64,000 nt of DNA from Isoetes taiwanensis (Eukaryota > Streptophyta > Lycopodiopsida > Isoetales > Isoetaceae). Shown here piece after piece: positions 35,100-47,939 of the stretch. The notes under the pieces were generated by a model that saw only the letters and a program-made list of their open reading frames with translations, searched no databases and had not been told where the DNA came from. The first letter of the stretch is position 1. Every line of letters begins with the position of its first letter. Location: positions 18,105,310 to 18,169,309 of the forward strand of contig JAJEKV010000004.1 of assembly GCA_021234155.1 (NCBI GenBank), in the 5' to 3' direction. A program made the translations under genes and the position numbers.

Positions 35100-35681
35100 A
35101 ATAAAGTGGGCGCTTCATACTTCCTTCACCTACGCATCATCCCAAGCCTGCTCTACTGCTAGATTTGTTTTAAAGAAAAGGAAAAGGCGAGATTCCCATC
35201 CAATCGTAACCAGTGAGCTTGCTCTCTTCATCATCATCTGGAATAGATCGCACTCTCCATATATAGCAAGCATTAGCAAATACTTTCAAGTTTTGTTCTA
35301 TGCTTAAATTCCACTAAGGTAGCTGTTTTTGGATTTGATGGAGTGGGCAAATCAAGACTAACTGCCGAAGTTCACATTCTATTTACAGATTGACAGCTTT
35401 GGTAATAGAAGTTCTGGTCGTTCTAAGTGGCAAATTTTTCTGCATCTCTCGGTATAGTAAAATGATTTGCTTTGGCCACTGGGGCAAGGTCCCCGATCAC
35501 GAAATTTTCTTTAGGGAGTTTTCGTCACTGTCCAATTTTTCGTTGCAACTTCTTGGAGGCCGCTAGGCGTGCGGGCGGCGATATTCACAGCTTTCGTTGA
35601 AATTTCTTGGTGGAGAGCAAGCTCAGGGGCGGCGCCGCGAGAAACACCGCCTGCAAGCCTGCCGCCCTCTAGGAAATTTCA

Positions 35682-38600
35682 ATGGAAAATTTTAAGGTGA
35701 AGAAAATTGCCTCTTCCTACAATTTTGTGTTTGTGATTCCACGTGGTGATCTTCCACCCTGCGATGGAACACCAAGATTAGTGTCACATGCTCATGTGAC
35801 TTTTTTATTTGTCCCTGCAACTACTGGAATAGTGGAATCTGGTTATTCTCTCTCTCTCCCCCCCTCCCCCCCCTTTAAGTCCACATCATCTGGACGATAT
35901 ACAGAAAGTTTGCACGCTATTTTCCCCTAATGAGATAACAAATTAAATATGACAGGTGTCGTCACGACGCTCGGCTGTTCAAAGAAACCACCTGTTCTCA
36001 GTTTGGGCTGGAATCCTTCATCAGGTTAGGAATCATCTTTCATCTTATTTTTTCTTGGATAAATTTTATACCGAAGTTATTTGCCCAAGCCAAGTGAATG
36101 CAGCAGGGCCTAATGCCGAAGTTTTGCATTAAGCAAAATTCATTCGGGTGATACCATATTCTTCTTTTGCATTCAAATATGATTCAATGGTGGCTCATAG
36201 AGCAACGAAATGGCAAAATGAGAACACAAATGGTATTGCCAGCAGATTGAGATTTGATTTCATAGAGTGCTTTGGAAATCAAGCATTATGATGCAACACT
36301 GGCAATATATGCATGTGTCTGTCTAAGCCCAGTTAAGAAAATGGGATACACTGTTGAGGATACAAATGAAGCCCAGTATAAGGACATTGCTATGGATGTT
36401 GGGTATCGTGGCACTTCTCGATGGAGACCAATGTCACTTGATACCTTGTCCCCTGTGGATGATGTCAGGTAATACTTGGGATACCCCATCATTAAATGAC
36501 TTCATCTTTGTTCTAACTTCTTGTTCACTATAACCTTAGGCGAGATGGTCAATCTAAAAGCGACTTCTTCAAATCTGGACAGAATTGTCGACCTGGTTCA
36601 CTTTATACAGAAGGTATGTTGAATGGGATTACTTTTCTTCTAGGAACCAAAGCTAATGCTTTAACCTGGTTATAGGAATTGAATTGTCTACACCTGCTCC
36701 ATTATACAAGTACACTAACAGAGGTGCTAGTGCTGTAAGTATTATTTATGCGTAAAGTTTGGAGTGTTGAGACGTGCTCATTATTTCTCTCCCATCACCA
36801 GAGCCCAACACTCACAAAGAATTGGGACGATTTAGAAAAAAACAGACCGCGTGTTTGGATTCCAGGTACGTGCCTTTGCTCCATCTTTGTTTATGTCACC
36901 CATGATTTTGACCTTTCTGTTTTTGCAGAGAAGTTTAACAGATCATTCACAAATCTTACAGTGGATGACATCAGGGGTACTTGTTCTAGGCCCCAGGTGA
37001 CTTAACTCCCTCGATAGTAATGAATGTATAAATCACATACAGATGAATTTTAATTGGTCAGGGAAATAATTTTTAATCGGGTACATTAAATCTTCAAAAG
37101 TTGCATCAATGTTAACACTAAATTAAGAGCATTCTAACATTCCTCCAAACTGTAGAGTAAACTGGCAAGAGAAGCAAGAGGCACAAGTCCTTTGGATCCA
37201 AAATACTTTTTGCCTAGCTTTCCAGAAAGCCCATTTGAGGGACCAAAATTTGTCAGAGACAGGTTTGGAACTTTTTTTTTCGTAATGCCAGGCTAATCAA
37301 CAAGCATTCAGGAAGCATCTATATGTATAGTGCCTGAACCTATGTTCATGCTTATCTGGGGATAGCCAGAGGCCCCTCCTTACATTGTGTCTTGATGAAT
37401 GGTGGATGCCATGATAATTGTATGAGAGTCCCTAATTAAAGGATTAGAAGAGTTAGCACTCCATAATGCAATGATGATGATTGTTGTGGATACTTTTATG
37501 GAAAATGGTGTAAGTCACAGTGCCATTTGCAACATCATGCCACTATTGATTGCATCCTGCTCACAAAGCTCCAACAACGTAAGTGCTTAGACCTGTACGC
37601 TGAGCTGGCCTGTCTTAGAAAGTCAATTTACATCTTTTTTTTTTGTAGAAGTTATTCGTTTTGGGCATCGTGTTACTTAAGACATTTTCCACCTCTAGAA
37701 ATTAAAATGGTATATGTTCCATTTGCTATGTTACTTGAGGTTTATGTCCCATCCATTTGTTCTAAAACGCTCTCAACCTGTGAACAGTATGAACGTGGAA
37801 GATATAGAAGGAGCAAAACCTCGTTTAAGACCTCAGTCTAGGGTTGGTATATCTGTTCCCCAATCTTTATAGTTAAAGCTTTTTGGTGCATCTAAAAGTC
37901 AATCTATAAATTTTTTTTTACCTATATTCCATTGCCAATGTAGGGTATTTCTATGGGTCCAGGAGCGGAATCACTTAAAGTCTGATGATATAGATGGTGC
38001 ATATGTGGGTTGGAGACCAAGACATCGGCGTAATTTTGGTAAGCTTGCATATAGAGATTACCTAGACAAATTCCTATCCAGCCATTATCATGAACCCTGT
38101 AATTCATTTGCAGGATGAGATCATGCACATCTTACTGTTCAAATTACAACTAATGAGCACCTAAAAGGCCATAAAAAAATGTGTCAACCTTATTGTGAAG
38201 CTGCCAAGTGAACATGTTCACAATAATGCCATATAATTCTACAACTTATCCACCTTAAGTCAGCAGGCTCTTGCTTTATATTAACTTGCTTCTGTTACTA
38301 CAATTGGCATTTACAAGAATGAGCTAGTGTGGTATTTATTGGAATGCATGAGAGTAATGATATTTGGACTATATATAGTAGTAATGAGCTTTTTATCCTT
38401 GCTCTGCATATGGTTTGTTTAGTGTGCTTAAATCTTCCTTTCCCCTAGCCAAGGATGACACAAAAAGTTTTGTGTTAATTAATTCTGTATCAGTTTTCAA
38501 AACACTTGAGCAAGATGTCTCAAGTATGTCATAGAAACTGCCAATTGCCTGTCTTGCCTGTCTTGCAATTCCTGAACTAATTTATGCTTATGCAGGAAAA

Positions 38601-41347
38601 CACACCAGAGACCTATGTCTCCATGTAGAGGACATTAGTCCTCAAAAGCAAAGGTATGTGCGGGATCCTGAATCAGAAGTATACCACAAAATCGAGGGAT
38701 CATGTCCGAAAAAATTGTTTCGTCCAAGGAGTGCTGGACGCCCCATAGATTTGTGTTTAAACACACACGACATTGAGGTTTAATGTTTTGCAGCCCATTC
38801 GAATTCTGTGCTTTTGGTCGGATATTTCTTGGAAGGCATAAAACACTTTAAAAGATGATACAATCTCTCATGATGGACATGTAACTTGTGTCAATTGATA
38901 ATTGATGGTGAACTTTGGAAGCTGCTGAAATTTTATGAGTAAAATGTATTGTAAGTAATATAAACCTTTTGACATTTCAAGGTTCGAAACACCTAAGGCA
39001 TTGCTACTGTTTGGGTATTTAGATGAATAATAGAGGTTTATGCTGTCTGCTTATCTTAACTGCAGCACTTGTTCATTATTGTATTTCTGGTCACACGTTT
39101 GCAGGGAACAAAGGCAGGCACTGCCCTTTGGCAGTCAAAAGTCAAGTCAAGAAAGCAAAAAGGCATCACACAAGATATTGTAAATACACATCAGAAAAGA
39201 GCAGAGCTTGTAGCTGTGAAGATTCTAAGAACAAAAGTAAAGGTAAAAGCCTCCCTTCCCCTCTGTCTTTCATGAATGGAGTAAGAAAATACGTGCGAGA
39301 AATACAGCAGGGTTGCTTTGTTTGGTTTATTTCCCATCAGAATTAACAAGACAAGGTTGGTGCATGAGTATCAATTTGTTGTGTTCTTGCAGAATCAAAT
39401 AGGTGCAAAAGCTCCTAGGGAAGTGGTAGACACATTCAAAAAAATGGACCCTCAACATTCTGGTAACTGTTTTTGTATATTTTATGAGATGATTAACTCT
39501 GGAGAGCAAAAAGGTATGCATTCATGACGAAAACTTTTGGTGTATTGCAGGGAAGTTGACCATCTCGGAGGTAGAACATGCATTCAAAAATTTAAATATT
39601 GGACTCAATGCAGCAGAATTAAGAGTGCTTTCAACAGCATTTGATGGTTCTACTGATGGTTAGAATTAATATTCTTATCTCCTAGTTTTGATTTCCATTT
39701 CTTACTTGCAATTTTTATTAACACTGTTTCCTTCTGTCTCTTGGGATTCTACAACCTGTTCTAAACCTGGTTGCTATTTAATTAGAGATTGCGTAAAAAT
39801 TTTCTTTGTGTTTCTTAATTTATGTCGTTCAGAATTAGTGGGTGACAATGGAGGGAAATCACCAAGAACATCCATAATATTCTTGATAGATGTTTCTTTA
39901 ATCTATATGCCTAAGTGGTTAAAAGGATGTGACATGTTAGGTGTAAAAGACTTGAGCAGAAAAGAATAGGCATAAATTATCAATTAAAGTTGCAGAAAAT
40001 ACATACTTTGTTGGATTGTAAATTAATGGGAATGTTTTAGATTATTATTGAGGAGAGCTTCTGTTTGATAGGTGATGTGTCTTGAATTGAAGTAAAATAG
40101 ACAATGAGAACTTATCAAATTGCTATTGACTGGAGTCCTTTCCTTTAATAGCTGGCTTATTGTTACCTGCAGGATTTTTGAATTACTGGAATATGGTAAA
40201 ACACTTGGTTCCTATCTCCCCGAGGAAAAGGGATGTACCTGGTCAAACACATGTTGTTCCAATGGCACTTAAGCAATGGTCTCAAACTGAAATACCTTCT
40301 CAAACCAAAGTACAAATTCCAACAGACGAATCCTTTGCTGACTTGCAAGAAATAAATGGAGGTGATTTGAAGGTCAAAACAACTGGAGTGGAAACAGAAA
40401 TGAGTCAAAGACCTGCACAGGAATTGCCAGGTTATAAAACCAGAGATGAAATTTGTTCACGGGCTGATGTTGGTAGACAGTCATCATCCTCAACAGGAGA
40501 TAGAATTAGGGATGGAAATGGTGGGGTCTTTCATGATATGAGCCCTTATACAACAAAAGAACATTCAAGAGGTAAACTTGATGAGAGAAATACAAGTTCC
40601 ACACCTGCTCCAAGAGAGTACCCAAGATTATTTCCAATCTCCAATGAGCTTCAAAGACTGGGTACTCCAGAACATTCTATGCGAAGATTACCGACATATC
40701 AAGGATCAAGTATACCAAATTATAGCATGTGGCCAAAGAACTCGGAGTATTTCAGTTCTCCTGATGGAGCAACTGGGCCTGTGCCGATGAGTGGTACTTT
40801 CTCGTCAGAAGCAAGTGCATCGGATCCTTTGCAAGTTTCCATGAAGCAGTTATCCCTCTTCTATGACCACCATAATCCACCTAAAGTTTCTGAAATTGAG
40901 AAGATTAAAGATAAGGAAAAGGGATGGACCAAGCGAGTTGGAGGCACATTATTTACAGGCAAAGGTTCTGCATTGTGTCCAACCTCTTATGCACAAGGGA
41001 ATGAATGGGGCCGGCCAAGATCACCAGAAAAGTCGCTTGCATCGCCAAGCACAGTTTGGCATCCTATGACCACCGGTTCATTCTCCAAAAAACAAACTTC
41101 TAAAGGTAAGATCACAGGGACTCCAATTGGAAGTGCTTCCATTGGAAGGCCAAGCACAGCTGGTTCAGTCTCCAAAAACCAAACTTGTAGAGATAAGATC
41201 ACAGCAACTCCAATTGGAAATGCCTCCATTGGAAGGCCGAGCACAGCGCCGAACTCTGCTTCTCGCCCATGGAAGTTTTCAGCAGCAGCAGCTAGGCAGA
41301 TAGCTCAGAGGATGGAAGATATTGCTGTTGTCAAAGCTCTGACCTGA
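35682..41347 (+). CDS. EF-hand protein with D-I-x-G repeats, 15 exons, candidate flagellar protein
   Basis: Joined coding exons: 35682-35696, 35956-36024, 36338-36468, 36540-36613, 36676-36734, 36802-36865, 36929-36996, 37156-37262, 37788-37842, 37963-38038, 38596-38777, 39105-39242, 39393-39462, 39551-39658 and 40173-41347. All junctions are AG/GT, phases agree, and the total is 797 codons (796 aa). Repeated motifs lie at residues 151-155 (DIRGT), 201-205 (DIEGA), 223-227 (DIDGA), 272-275 (IEGS) and 298-302 (DIEGT). EF-hand 1 is at 365-376 (D at 1, E at 12). EF-hand 2 at 401-412 is degenerate, with N at position 12. The last exon gives a Ser/Pro-rich disordered tail (about 406-796) with a short duplicated IGRPSTA segment. 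No signal peptide or membrane segment is seen. A role in sperm flagella is my inference. Exons 1, 3 and 10 are least certain. Confidence 0.75.
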
Positions 41348-42227
41348 CCAGTCTTTGCTTTGCTTCACTTCTTTGTGTAAGCAGGATAAATCCATTGTAG
41401 AGTGATTACCAACTGCCACATGCCACCTTTTGTACTTCAACGTGTGTATTTTTCTCAATCGGTCCATTTGAGAAGCAACATGATTTCCGCTCTTTTAACC
41501 ACCTCAGCAGGCATAGCCTAGTGTATTAGTATGTACAGCACTTCAAGAAGTATACAAGAAACAGAATCAAGATGATAAAACCTGCACATGACTTTGTGCA
41601 GGCGGCATCTCTTTTGTGGCAGATTGCTTACTTTTGCCGCCATTATACCCACATTGCATGCTTCCATATTTGTAAATATATTCATTGTTCAACTCATATG
41701 ATACATAGGATCAACAAACAGAAAGTAGAAGTTGAGATAGGACAGGAGGGTAAAGATTGGTCCTCTATAAAATATGAATTTTATTCAATTCTTTCTTCAT
41801 GTATTTTATGTAAGGTACTTGGTATAGATGAGGTCAGGTGACTTTAGTTGGAGACTCATTGATTTAAATATATGGTAGGAATGTAGCATTGTGCTTAACC
41901 CGTTCAATGATTGGTGACTTTTAAAACGTTCAAAGGTTGATGATCTTTTACGATGGTCTATGCATAGTAGCTGCAACAGATTTAAATCCTTAAAATGTCC
42001 ATTCAGTTGAATCTTCTAGATAAATGTAAGAGCATCCCTCTGGTCATGATATGAACTGTCCTAAAGTTCAAAATGATAAATAGTGATAGATTTCTCTCTT
42101 TTTGAAAATATAGGACCAGATCAGCTATTATTAAGCACTTTGGTTCTTTGTCAAAGTTTGGTTTGAAATTTGGACAACATTGCTGCTGCAAGCACGCCAA
42201 ATAGGGAAAATGCATGGACAACCATGA
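41348..42227. other. 3' flank of the EF-hand gene
   Basis: The first few hundred bases should hold the 3' UTR; no canonical AATAAA stands out. No further gene is recognised. Confidence 0.5.
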
Positions 42228-42425
42228 TGTATAGCAACACTTACTAGTAGTATATGACACTGACAATGACACATGACAATGACAAATGACACAACCATGA
42301 TATATAGCAATACTTGTAGTAGTATATGACACATGACAATGACAAATGACATAACCATGATATATAGCAACACTTGTAGTAGTATATGACACATGACAAT
42401 GACACATGACACAACCATGACATAT
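42228..42425 (+). repeat. 60-bp minisatellite, about three units
   Basis: Units of about 60 bases each contain ACCATGATATATAGCAACAC, TTGTAGTAGTATATGACAC and ATGACAATGACA. Open minus-strand frames here (repeated MCHCHVSYTT-like peptides) come from the repeat and are not genes. Related units lie near 34175-34295, on the other side of the EF-hand gene. Confidence 0.9.
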
Positions 42426-42439
42426 AGCTTGTGCGCAAA

Positions 42440-44208
42440 ATTAATCAATTATGTTGTAATGTTAGATCTAGAATGTAAGAGCGTATCTAGCCAAACCAGA
42501 CAACTAAATACCTAGTTGTTTTTAACCCTTGCCAAAGCATTCTGGTGTGCCTTAAAACTTCACCCATATCGTCAAAATTCAATTGTTTACATTCCATCAA
42601 CAATATGAATGCAAGTGACAACCTTAAAATTGAACAAACTAGTGAACACTACTGAGGTAAACCAATTCTAGAATGATAATATCATGCTATAAAACAATAC
42701 TTACCAAAATAATACTAACCCTTCCTATACAACTTTCTAAGGTGTTTTATGACATCAAACTAACTATAGCCACATTGTCAAGCCAACCGATCAGATATTT
42801 GAACTTCTTGGAATAGAACCACCAAAATACATTCATATATGGTCAATCCAAGAAGCCATGGATAATTTAGAAACAACATAAAGGATGCCAAATAACCCAT
42901 TGAAAAGAAAGTACAAAGACAATATGCATATTTTATTTGATTGCTAAGAATATTGATATTCATCGTTTTAATCAGCCTTCAATATACGGATGCCTAGTTT
43001 GAATATATCCTTTAACTAATAATTGTCTAGTAAATATTTTTTTTAATTATCTAACTTAATCAAATGCAAAACTGAATCTAAGCCTAAGACTGTCCAAACC
43101 TCCTGTTGCGCCTTTTTGCTAGTTTATTATGGAGTTTTTTTTGGGTTTTAGGCTGTTTGGCTAGAAGTCAAGAAAAGAACATTTTATTTTGAGCATTTAA
43201 TAAGAACCTAAAAATAACGTAACCTAAAAACAGCTTCGATCTATCTTGAAAAGTTTTGGGCCGATGCGGTTTCTTATTTGCGGTTCATCCCAGGAACCCA
43301 TTTGACATAGGGGAAAAAAATGTTTAAAAATGTTTAAATTCTGTTCTGGGCGATGGATGAAGCAGAGGGAAAAAAAAAGTATGGCATCCCTAGTTTGGGC
43401 GATGAATGAAGTTACCTATTTTGCAAGAGGGAAAGAAGGTATGGTATGATTACTTGTGTATTAACATACTAGATTTTCATGACGGATCTGAGATTTATCT
43501 GAATTTGGCTATCTTCAAATTACCTAGGCGTGTTATTTTCTTGCTTCGTTCTGTTCAATCTGGATATGTATTTTTTTTCTTGCTTCGTTCTGTTCAATCT
43601 GGATATGTATTTTTCTTGGTTCCTTGTCTTCAATTGTTGGTTTAGCTTTGTGACCTTGCCAGTGATATTCAGCTCTGCTGCTGCTCTACAGTATCTGCCC
43701 TTATTAGTTTCATGACTAAATTCATCTTCTATTATAGTTTTTGTTTAATCACCCCCAGTTTAATGTTGTGGTTTTAAATTTTGTTCAGAGACACATATAT
43801 CCATTCAATTCTTGGACATGCAGCATGTTCTGGATTTGGAATTGTATACAACCAGCAGCGTTATGCTTCATTTTCTAATTTATGCTTCATTTGTTCAAGC
43901 CTGTAAGTAAACATAGTTTGGTATGAAACAGATCCCGGTTTTAAGGAAGTGAAAACAACTGGGCGCAGTGCAAAAAGTTGTTAAGGCAAGGGATAAATAT
44001 TTTAAGAAGCTGATGTGCTGAAGTTATGAACCCTGTAAACAATAAATGTGGCACAAGCAAACTAACCTTTATCTAATCTTGTCATTTTGTAGTTGGCGAA
44101 GCATTCATGCTCTCAATTTTAACCCTCTAAAAGTGATTGAATCCTACTTATACCGGCTCTTGTACATGATTATGTAGATCATCAAGATGTGGACTTGGTG
44201 GAATCATC
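42440..44208. other. Unassigned intergenic DNA
   Basis: No gene is seen. A 44-base tandem duplication (CTTGCTTCGTTCTGTTCAAT then CTGGATATGTATTTTT) lies at about 43540-43616. A reverse-strand relative of the 27.8 kb AT-rich repeat lies near 43127-43155. Confidence 0.5.
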
Positions 44209-44392
44209 ATGCCTCCTTTGATAGTTAATGAACAATAGTTAGTATAATGGTTGATCCATTTCAGCCATGTATAGTGGTTGTGTATAGTGGTCGAGGCAGG
44301 ATGCCTCCTTTGATAGTTAATCAACAATAGTTAGTATAATGGTTGATCCATTTCAGCCATATATAGTGGTTGTGTATAGTGGTCGAGGCAAG
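44209..44392 (+). repeat. 92-bp tandem duplication and shorter variants
   Basis: ATGCCTCCTTTGATAGTTAA begins near 44209 and again near 44301, and the 92-base units are almost identical. Each contains the phrase TATAGTGGTTGTGTATAGTGG. Shorter forms of that phrase with CCATTTGGGTG continue to about 44530. Confidence 0.9.
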
Positions 44393-44529
44393 ATCCATTT
44401 GGGTGTGTTGTAAATTGTCAGTCATGTATAGTGGTCGCATGTATAGTGGTTGCAGGACCCATTTGGGTGTATTATAGATTGCCGCTTTAGCTACAAACCA
44501 TATATAGTGGTGGGGGTAGGAGCCATTTG

Positions 44530-44930
44530 GGTGCGTTGTAAAGCCGTTTAAGGTTGTAAATTACCGTTTAAGCTACGATTGCCGTTTAAGCTACGATTTC
44601 TCGTGGACGTTAAATTATCATCTATCTACTATCTATCTATCTAAAAGAGCATAATTTTCTTTATTCGAATTGCTATCTATTATCGGTCTATATAAAAGAC
44701 TGTAATTTCTTTTATTCGAATTGCGTGAGGAAGCAACCCATTTGGGCATGTTGTAAATTGTCGCAGACGTTAGATTAACATTTATCTATCTATCTAAAAG
44801 AGCATAATTTCGTTTATTCCATTGTGTGAGGAAGCAAGGTACACCTTGGGATGTATAGTTCATTTCATGCACCCTGATATAAAAAAACAACTAGTGGTTG
44901 TAACGATGGGCAGTTCAACTCTTGCGGGTT
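44530..44930. repeat. Short direct repeats with TCTATC and TTTATTCGAATTG
   Basis: Phrases such as CCGTTTAAGCTACGATT, CTATCTATCTAAAAGAGCAT and TTTATTCGAATTG recur two or three times. No coding sequence is seen. Confidence 0.7.
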
Positions 44931-44934
44931 GGAC

Positions 44935-45575
44935 TAAAAAGTTATTAAAAGAAAAGGCGATTGCTCACGCAAGATAGTGGAATTATTTATTAAAAGAGAG
45001 AGAGAGAGTGGGTACAACAAAAGTTAGGGAGAAGTTCCACTAACTAACCACGAAACTAGCACTCCTGATCATAAGCACTTTTGATCACAAGAATATCCTC
45101 TGAACTACGATGCAGGAAAGCTATCAATGATGCCCTTGTTCTCCAAGGCATGTCCTTTTAAACCTCCAAGAATCTATTCTCGTCCACTAGTCCATTATTG
45201 GCTCTGGCTCCTGTAATACACCAGACTAAGATTAGCATCATCTTATCCCTTAATCTCTTCCAATCATAGTGCACCTTCAAATATAGAATTAGCTACTCTG
45301 AGGCAATGAAGGGTATGTATGAGCAAGATGATGAATTTGGTAGCTTTCTGAAGATTGGCTCTGAGAGATTGCACCGTAGTTCAGGGGAGGAACTAGCGGG
45401 GGGAGTCATGGGAATTTCTAGCGGGATATTCCTGTGATCAGGATTGCTAGTTCCGTGGTTGGGCAGTTGAACTTCTCCCTAACTCTTGTTGTACCCACTC
45501 TCTCTTTTAATAAAGAATTCCACTATCTTGTGCGAGCAATCATCTTTTCCCTTAGTAGCTGGTGAACCCAACGTG
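44935..45575. repeat. Long inverted repeat (arms about 140-150 bp)
   Basis: The left arm (about 44940-45095) contains GATTGCTCACGCAAGATAGT, GAGTGGGTACAACAAAAGTT and AGGGAGAAGTTCCACT. The right arm (about 45425-45570) is its reverse complement, for example AACTCTTGTTGTACCCACTC. The spacer is about 330 bases. Just outside the right arm are GGTGAACCCAACGTGAAAC and an ATG-led basic frame (MAKKAKSLKHVVAKEA) at 45597. That looks like a retrotransposon leader and gag start, so the arms may be LTR pieces in opposite orientation. A fold-back transposon is the alternative. Confidence 0.7.
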
Positions 45576-47760
45576 AAACTTCACGAAGAGCGGATATGGC
45601 GAAGAAAGCAAAAAGTCTGAAGCATGTTGTTGCAAAGGAGGCTGTGGAAGAAGATATGGATGAAGTTCCTATATAGGAGGATGTTCCTGTCTAGAATATA
45701 CCAAATGAGACTTAATCCTAGCCACTACGATGGAAACTCTAAAACTTGAATACAAAATACCAATGAGACTAAATCCTAGCCACCACGATGGGAACCTTAG
45801 ATATGGAATACTAACCATATAAAATATGCTTGCAAATCAATAGCACTTGTTTAATATATTAACAATATCAATAGCACTTGTCTAATATATTACGAATACT
45901 ACATCAATAATAGTGGTCAAAACTATAGCCGACTGCAGAAAGAGTTCTTGAAAACCTAAAAAAAAAAGACAGAGAGAGAAGCAGAGCCGCACCAAGTTTC
46001 TCATAAGAAGCATAGCTCTAAAAAAAGACCTCGCTCTTAGCTTATAGAAGCCGCTCAACTCGCCATTACTACCTAAGCACGGACAAGAGCATATCATCCA
46101 CCGCCTAATCTCTCTCGAGCAGCTGTGGAGCGTTGTTGGTGCCAAAACCCGTTATCCTTGCAGCTCCTTTGGCATTTGTGCTTTCCAGTCTTCCATCTCT
46201 TTTGCCATCAACTTCTCTGAGATGTAAGTTTTACGTTCTCCTTTTGATCTCATTGCCACAGTGACATTGCAGCTCGAACCTTAGTTTTAGATCGGCTTCA
46301 TTCTGCTTTACCATTTTAGCATTCTATATCTGCCAATCATCGGGTTCTTTTTGGATACAACATGGTTATTCTCTCCCTTGGATATCTACACTATCCAACC
46401 AACTTTTCTTTCAACCTAATTTTTCCACTCTTAATGATATTTCTCCGTTATGCTATCTCTAACCTTCTTTGCTTCGCCCTTCACCTACTGTTGAATCAGG
46501 AAATAATCAAGCATATTCATAAGCAACACTGGAGCTGCCCATAAGCAGCATTCTTACATCATCTAGACTGCTTACCTCAGTCCCGAATCTAGTAACATAA
46601 ATCTGCCTGCTATAATTATCTAGTGTACCCATAATGCCTTATTTGGCTCTATCATTTGTGTCTCTATTCAACCACTATTTTTACATTTCTAGAATAAATG
46701 CCATGCATTTATGGCTGGCCTCTTATGTTATGCATCTATTATGGCCCTGCAACACCTGTTAGAATGCAACTAAAACCTTGTCTATATGGTCATTTTGTCA
46801 CAAAGCAGCTAAAACCAGGACATTTTCGTACCTATGCCAGGTCATAGATTGAACCTGTTTCTATCTCATATCCGACCAAAATCTCTTATAAAGTAATCTA
46901 TTTTTCACTTTTCAGAACTTGGAATAAACCGGTTTTGCAGACCGTAATGCACAATCGGAATGCACAAGCAATTTTTTAAGGAATGAACAACACCAAACAT
47001 CCATTCAAACCTGATATTTGTCGCTTAGTCATAGCTTGAGCATTCGATCGTCTTAGACCGTCTTGTACTCGGATCTTCTGTGCAAAACGTCACAGGGCCA
47101 AGTAACATGCATCGCTCCTTTTGCCTCAGGGAAGAAATATTTTTCCATATGCATCCCTGGTAAAAGCTTAGAAGTCTGCCCCATAGCAACCAGAAGCGCC
47201 ACAAATCCTTCCCATGGCGCCAAATATTTTGTGGTGAGAGCAAATACCTAAGAGTCCAACTTGGATAACATATGGTGTAAAATCCACCAAAATTTAGCCG
47301 TCAATATTAATGCATTGTACTCACCACACTTAGGAATCTGTCATATTGCACTATGGCCTTGAGCCATGCGTCCAATAAATTAACCATACCTTTCCGCATC
47401 CAAAAATAAAGCTTAGGTTAGGAATGCGGTCTTCAATGCTAGATGCTCCTCCATCTATTTTTCAACCCTTTATAGAGTATAAATTATTCAAGGGGTCATA
47501 ATACCTTTTTCTAAAAAAGAACAAACCTTTATTACGATCCCATCTTCCCACATAATATCAAATTGTCTTGAATCATTTTATGCCTTTATATGAACCAAAA
47601 TAATCACCTACAATGCATAATTTTTAGAAACATATAAATAGCATCTCAAACTTCTCAATATGTCCATAAATATTCAAGCATCTCTGTATGTCCAGAACCA
47701 ACTTATCTTCTTCTTCTTCGAATATGTTCTTCCAATTTCACTCATAACCACTCTCCATTT
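45576..47760. other. Unassigned DNA, partly retrotransposon-like
   Basis: A short basic and acidic frame from 45597 (ending at a stop near 45676) may be a gag start. Tandem copies of AATCCTAGCCAC(T/C)ACGATGG lie near 45714 and 45773, and AATCAATAGCACTTGT-TAATATATTA near 45836 and 45868. No other recognisable gene. Confidence 0.4.
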
Positions 47761-47936
47761 TCTTCTTTTTTCTTTTTTCTTTTTTCTTTTTTCTTTTTTC
47801 TTTTTTCTTTTTTCTTTTTTCTTTTTTCTTTTTTCTTTTTTCTTTTTTCTTTTTTCTTTTTTCTTTTTTCTTTTTTCTTTTTTCTTTTTTCTTTTTTCTT
47901 TTTTCTTTTTTCTTTTTTCTTTTTTCTTTTTTCTTC
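47761..47936 (+). repeat. (CTTTTTT)n heptamer microsatellite, about 24 units
   Basis: A nearly perfect seven-base array. Because seven is not a multiple of three, all frames stay open and give Phe/Ser/Leu-rich or Lys/Glu/Arg-rich translations. These are artefacts and not proteins. Confidence 0.98.
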
Positions 47937-47939
47937 TTG

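Noticed and set aside
42003-42448. 134- and 105-codon minus-strand frames with repeated CHCHVSYTT-like peptides
   Set aside because: They come from the 60-bp minisatellite. No codon-level conservation is expected and overlapping frames are equally open.
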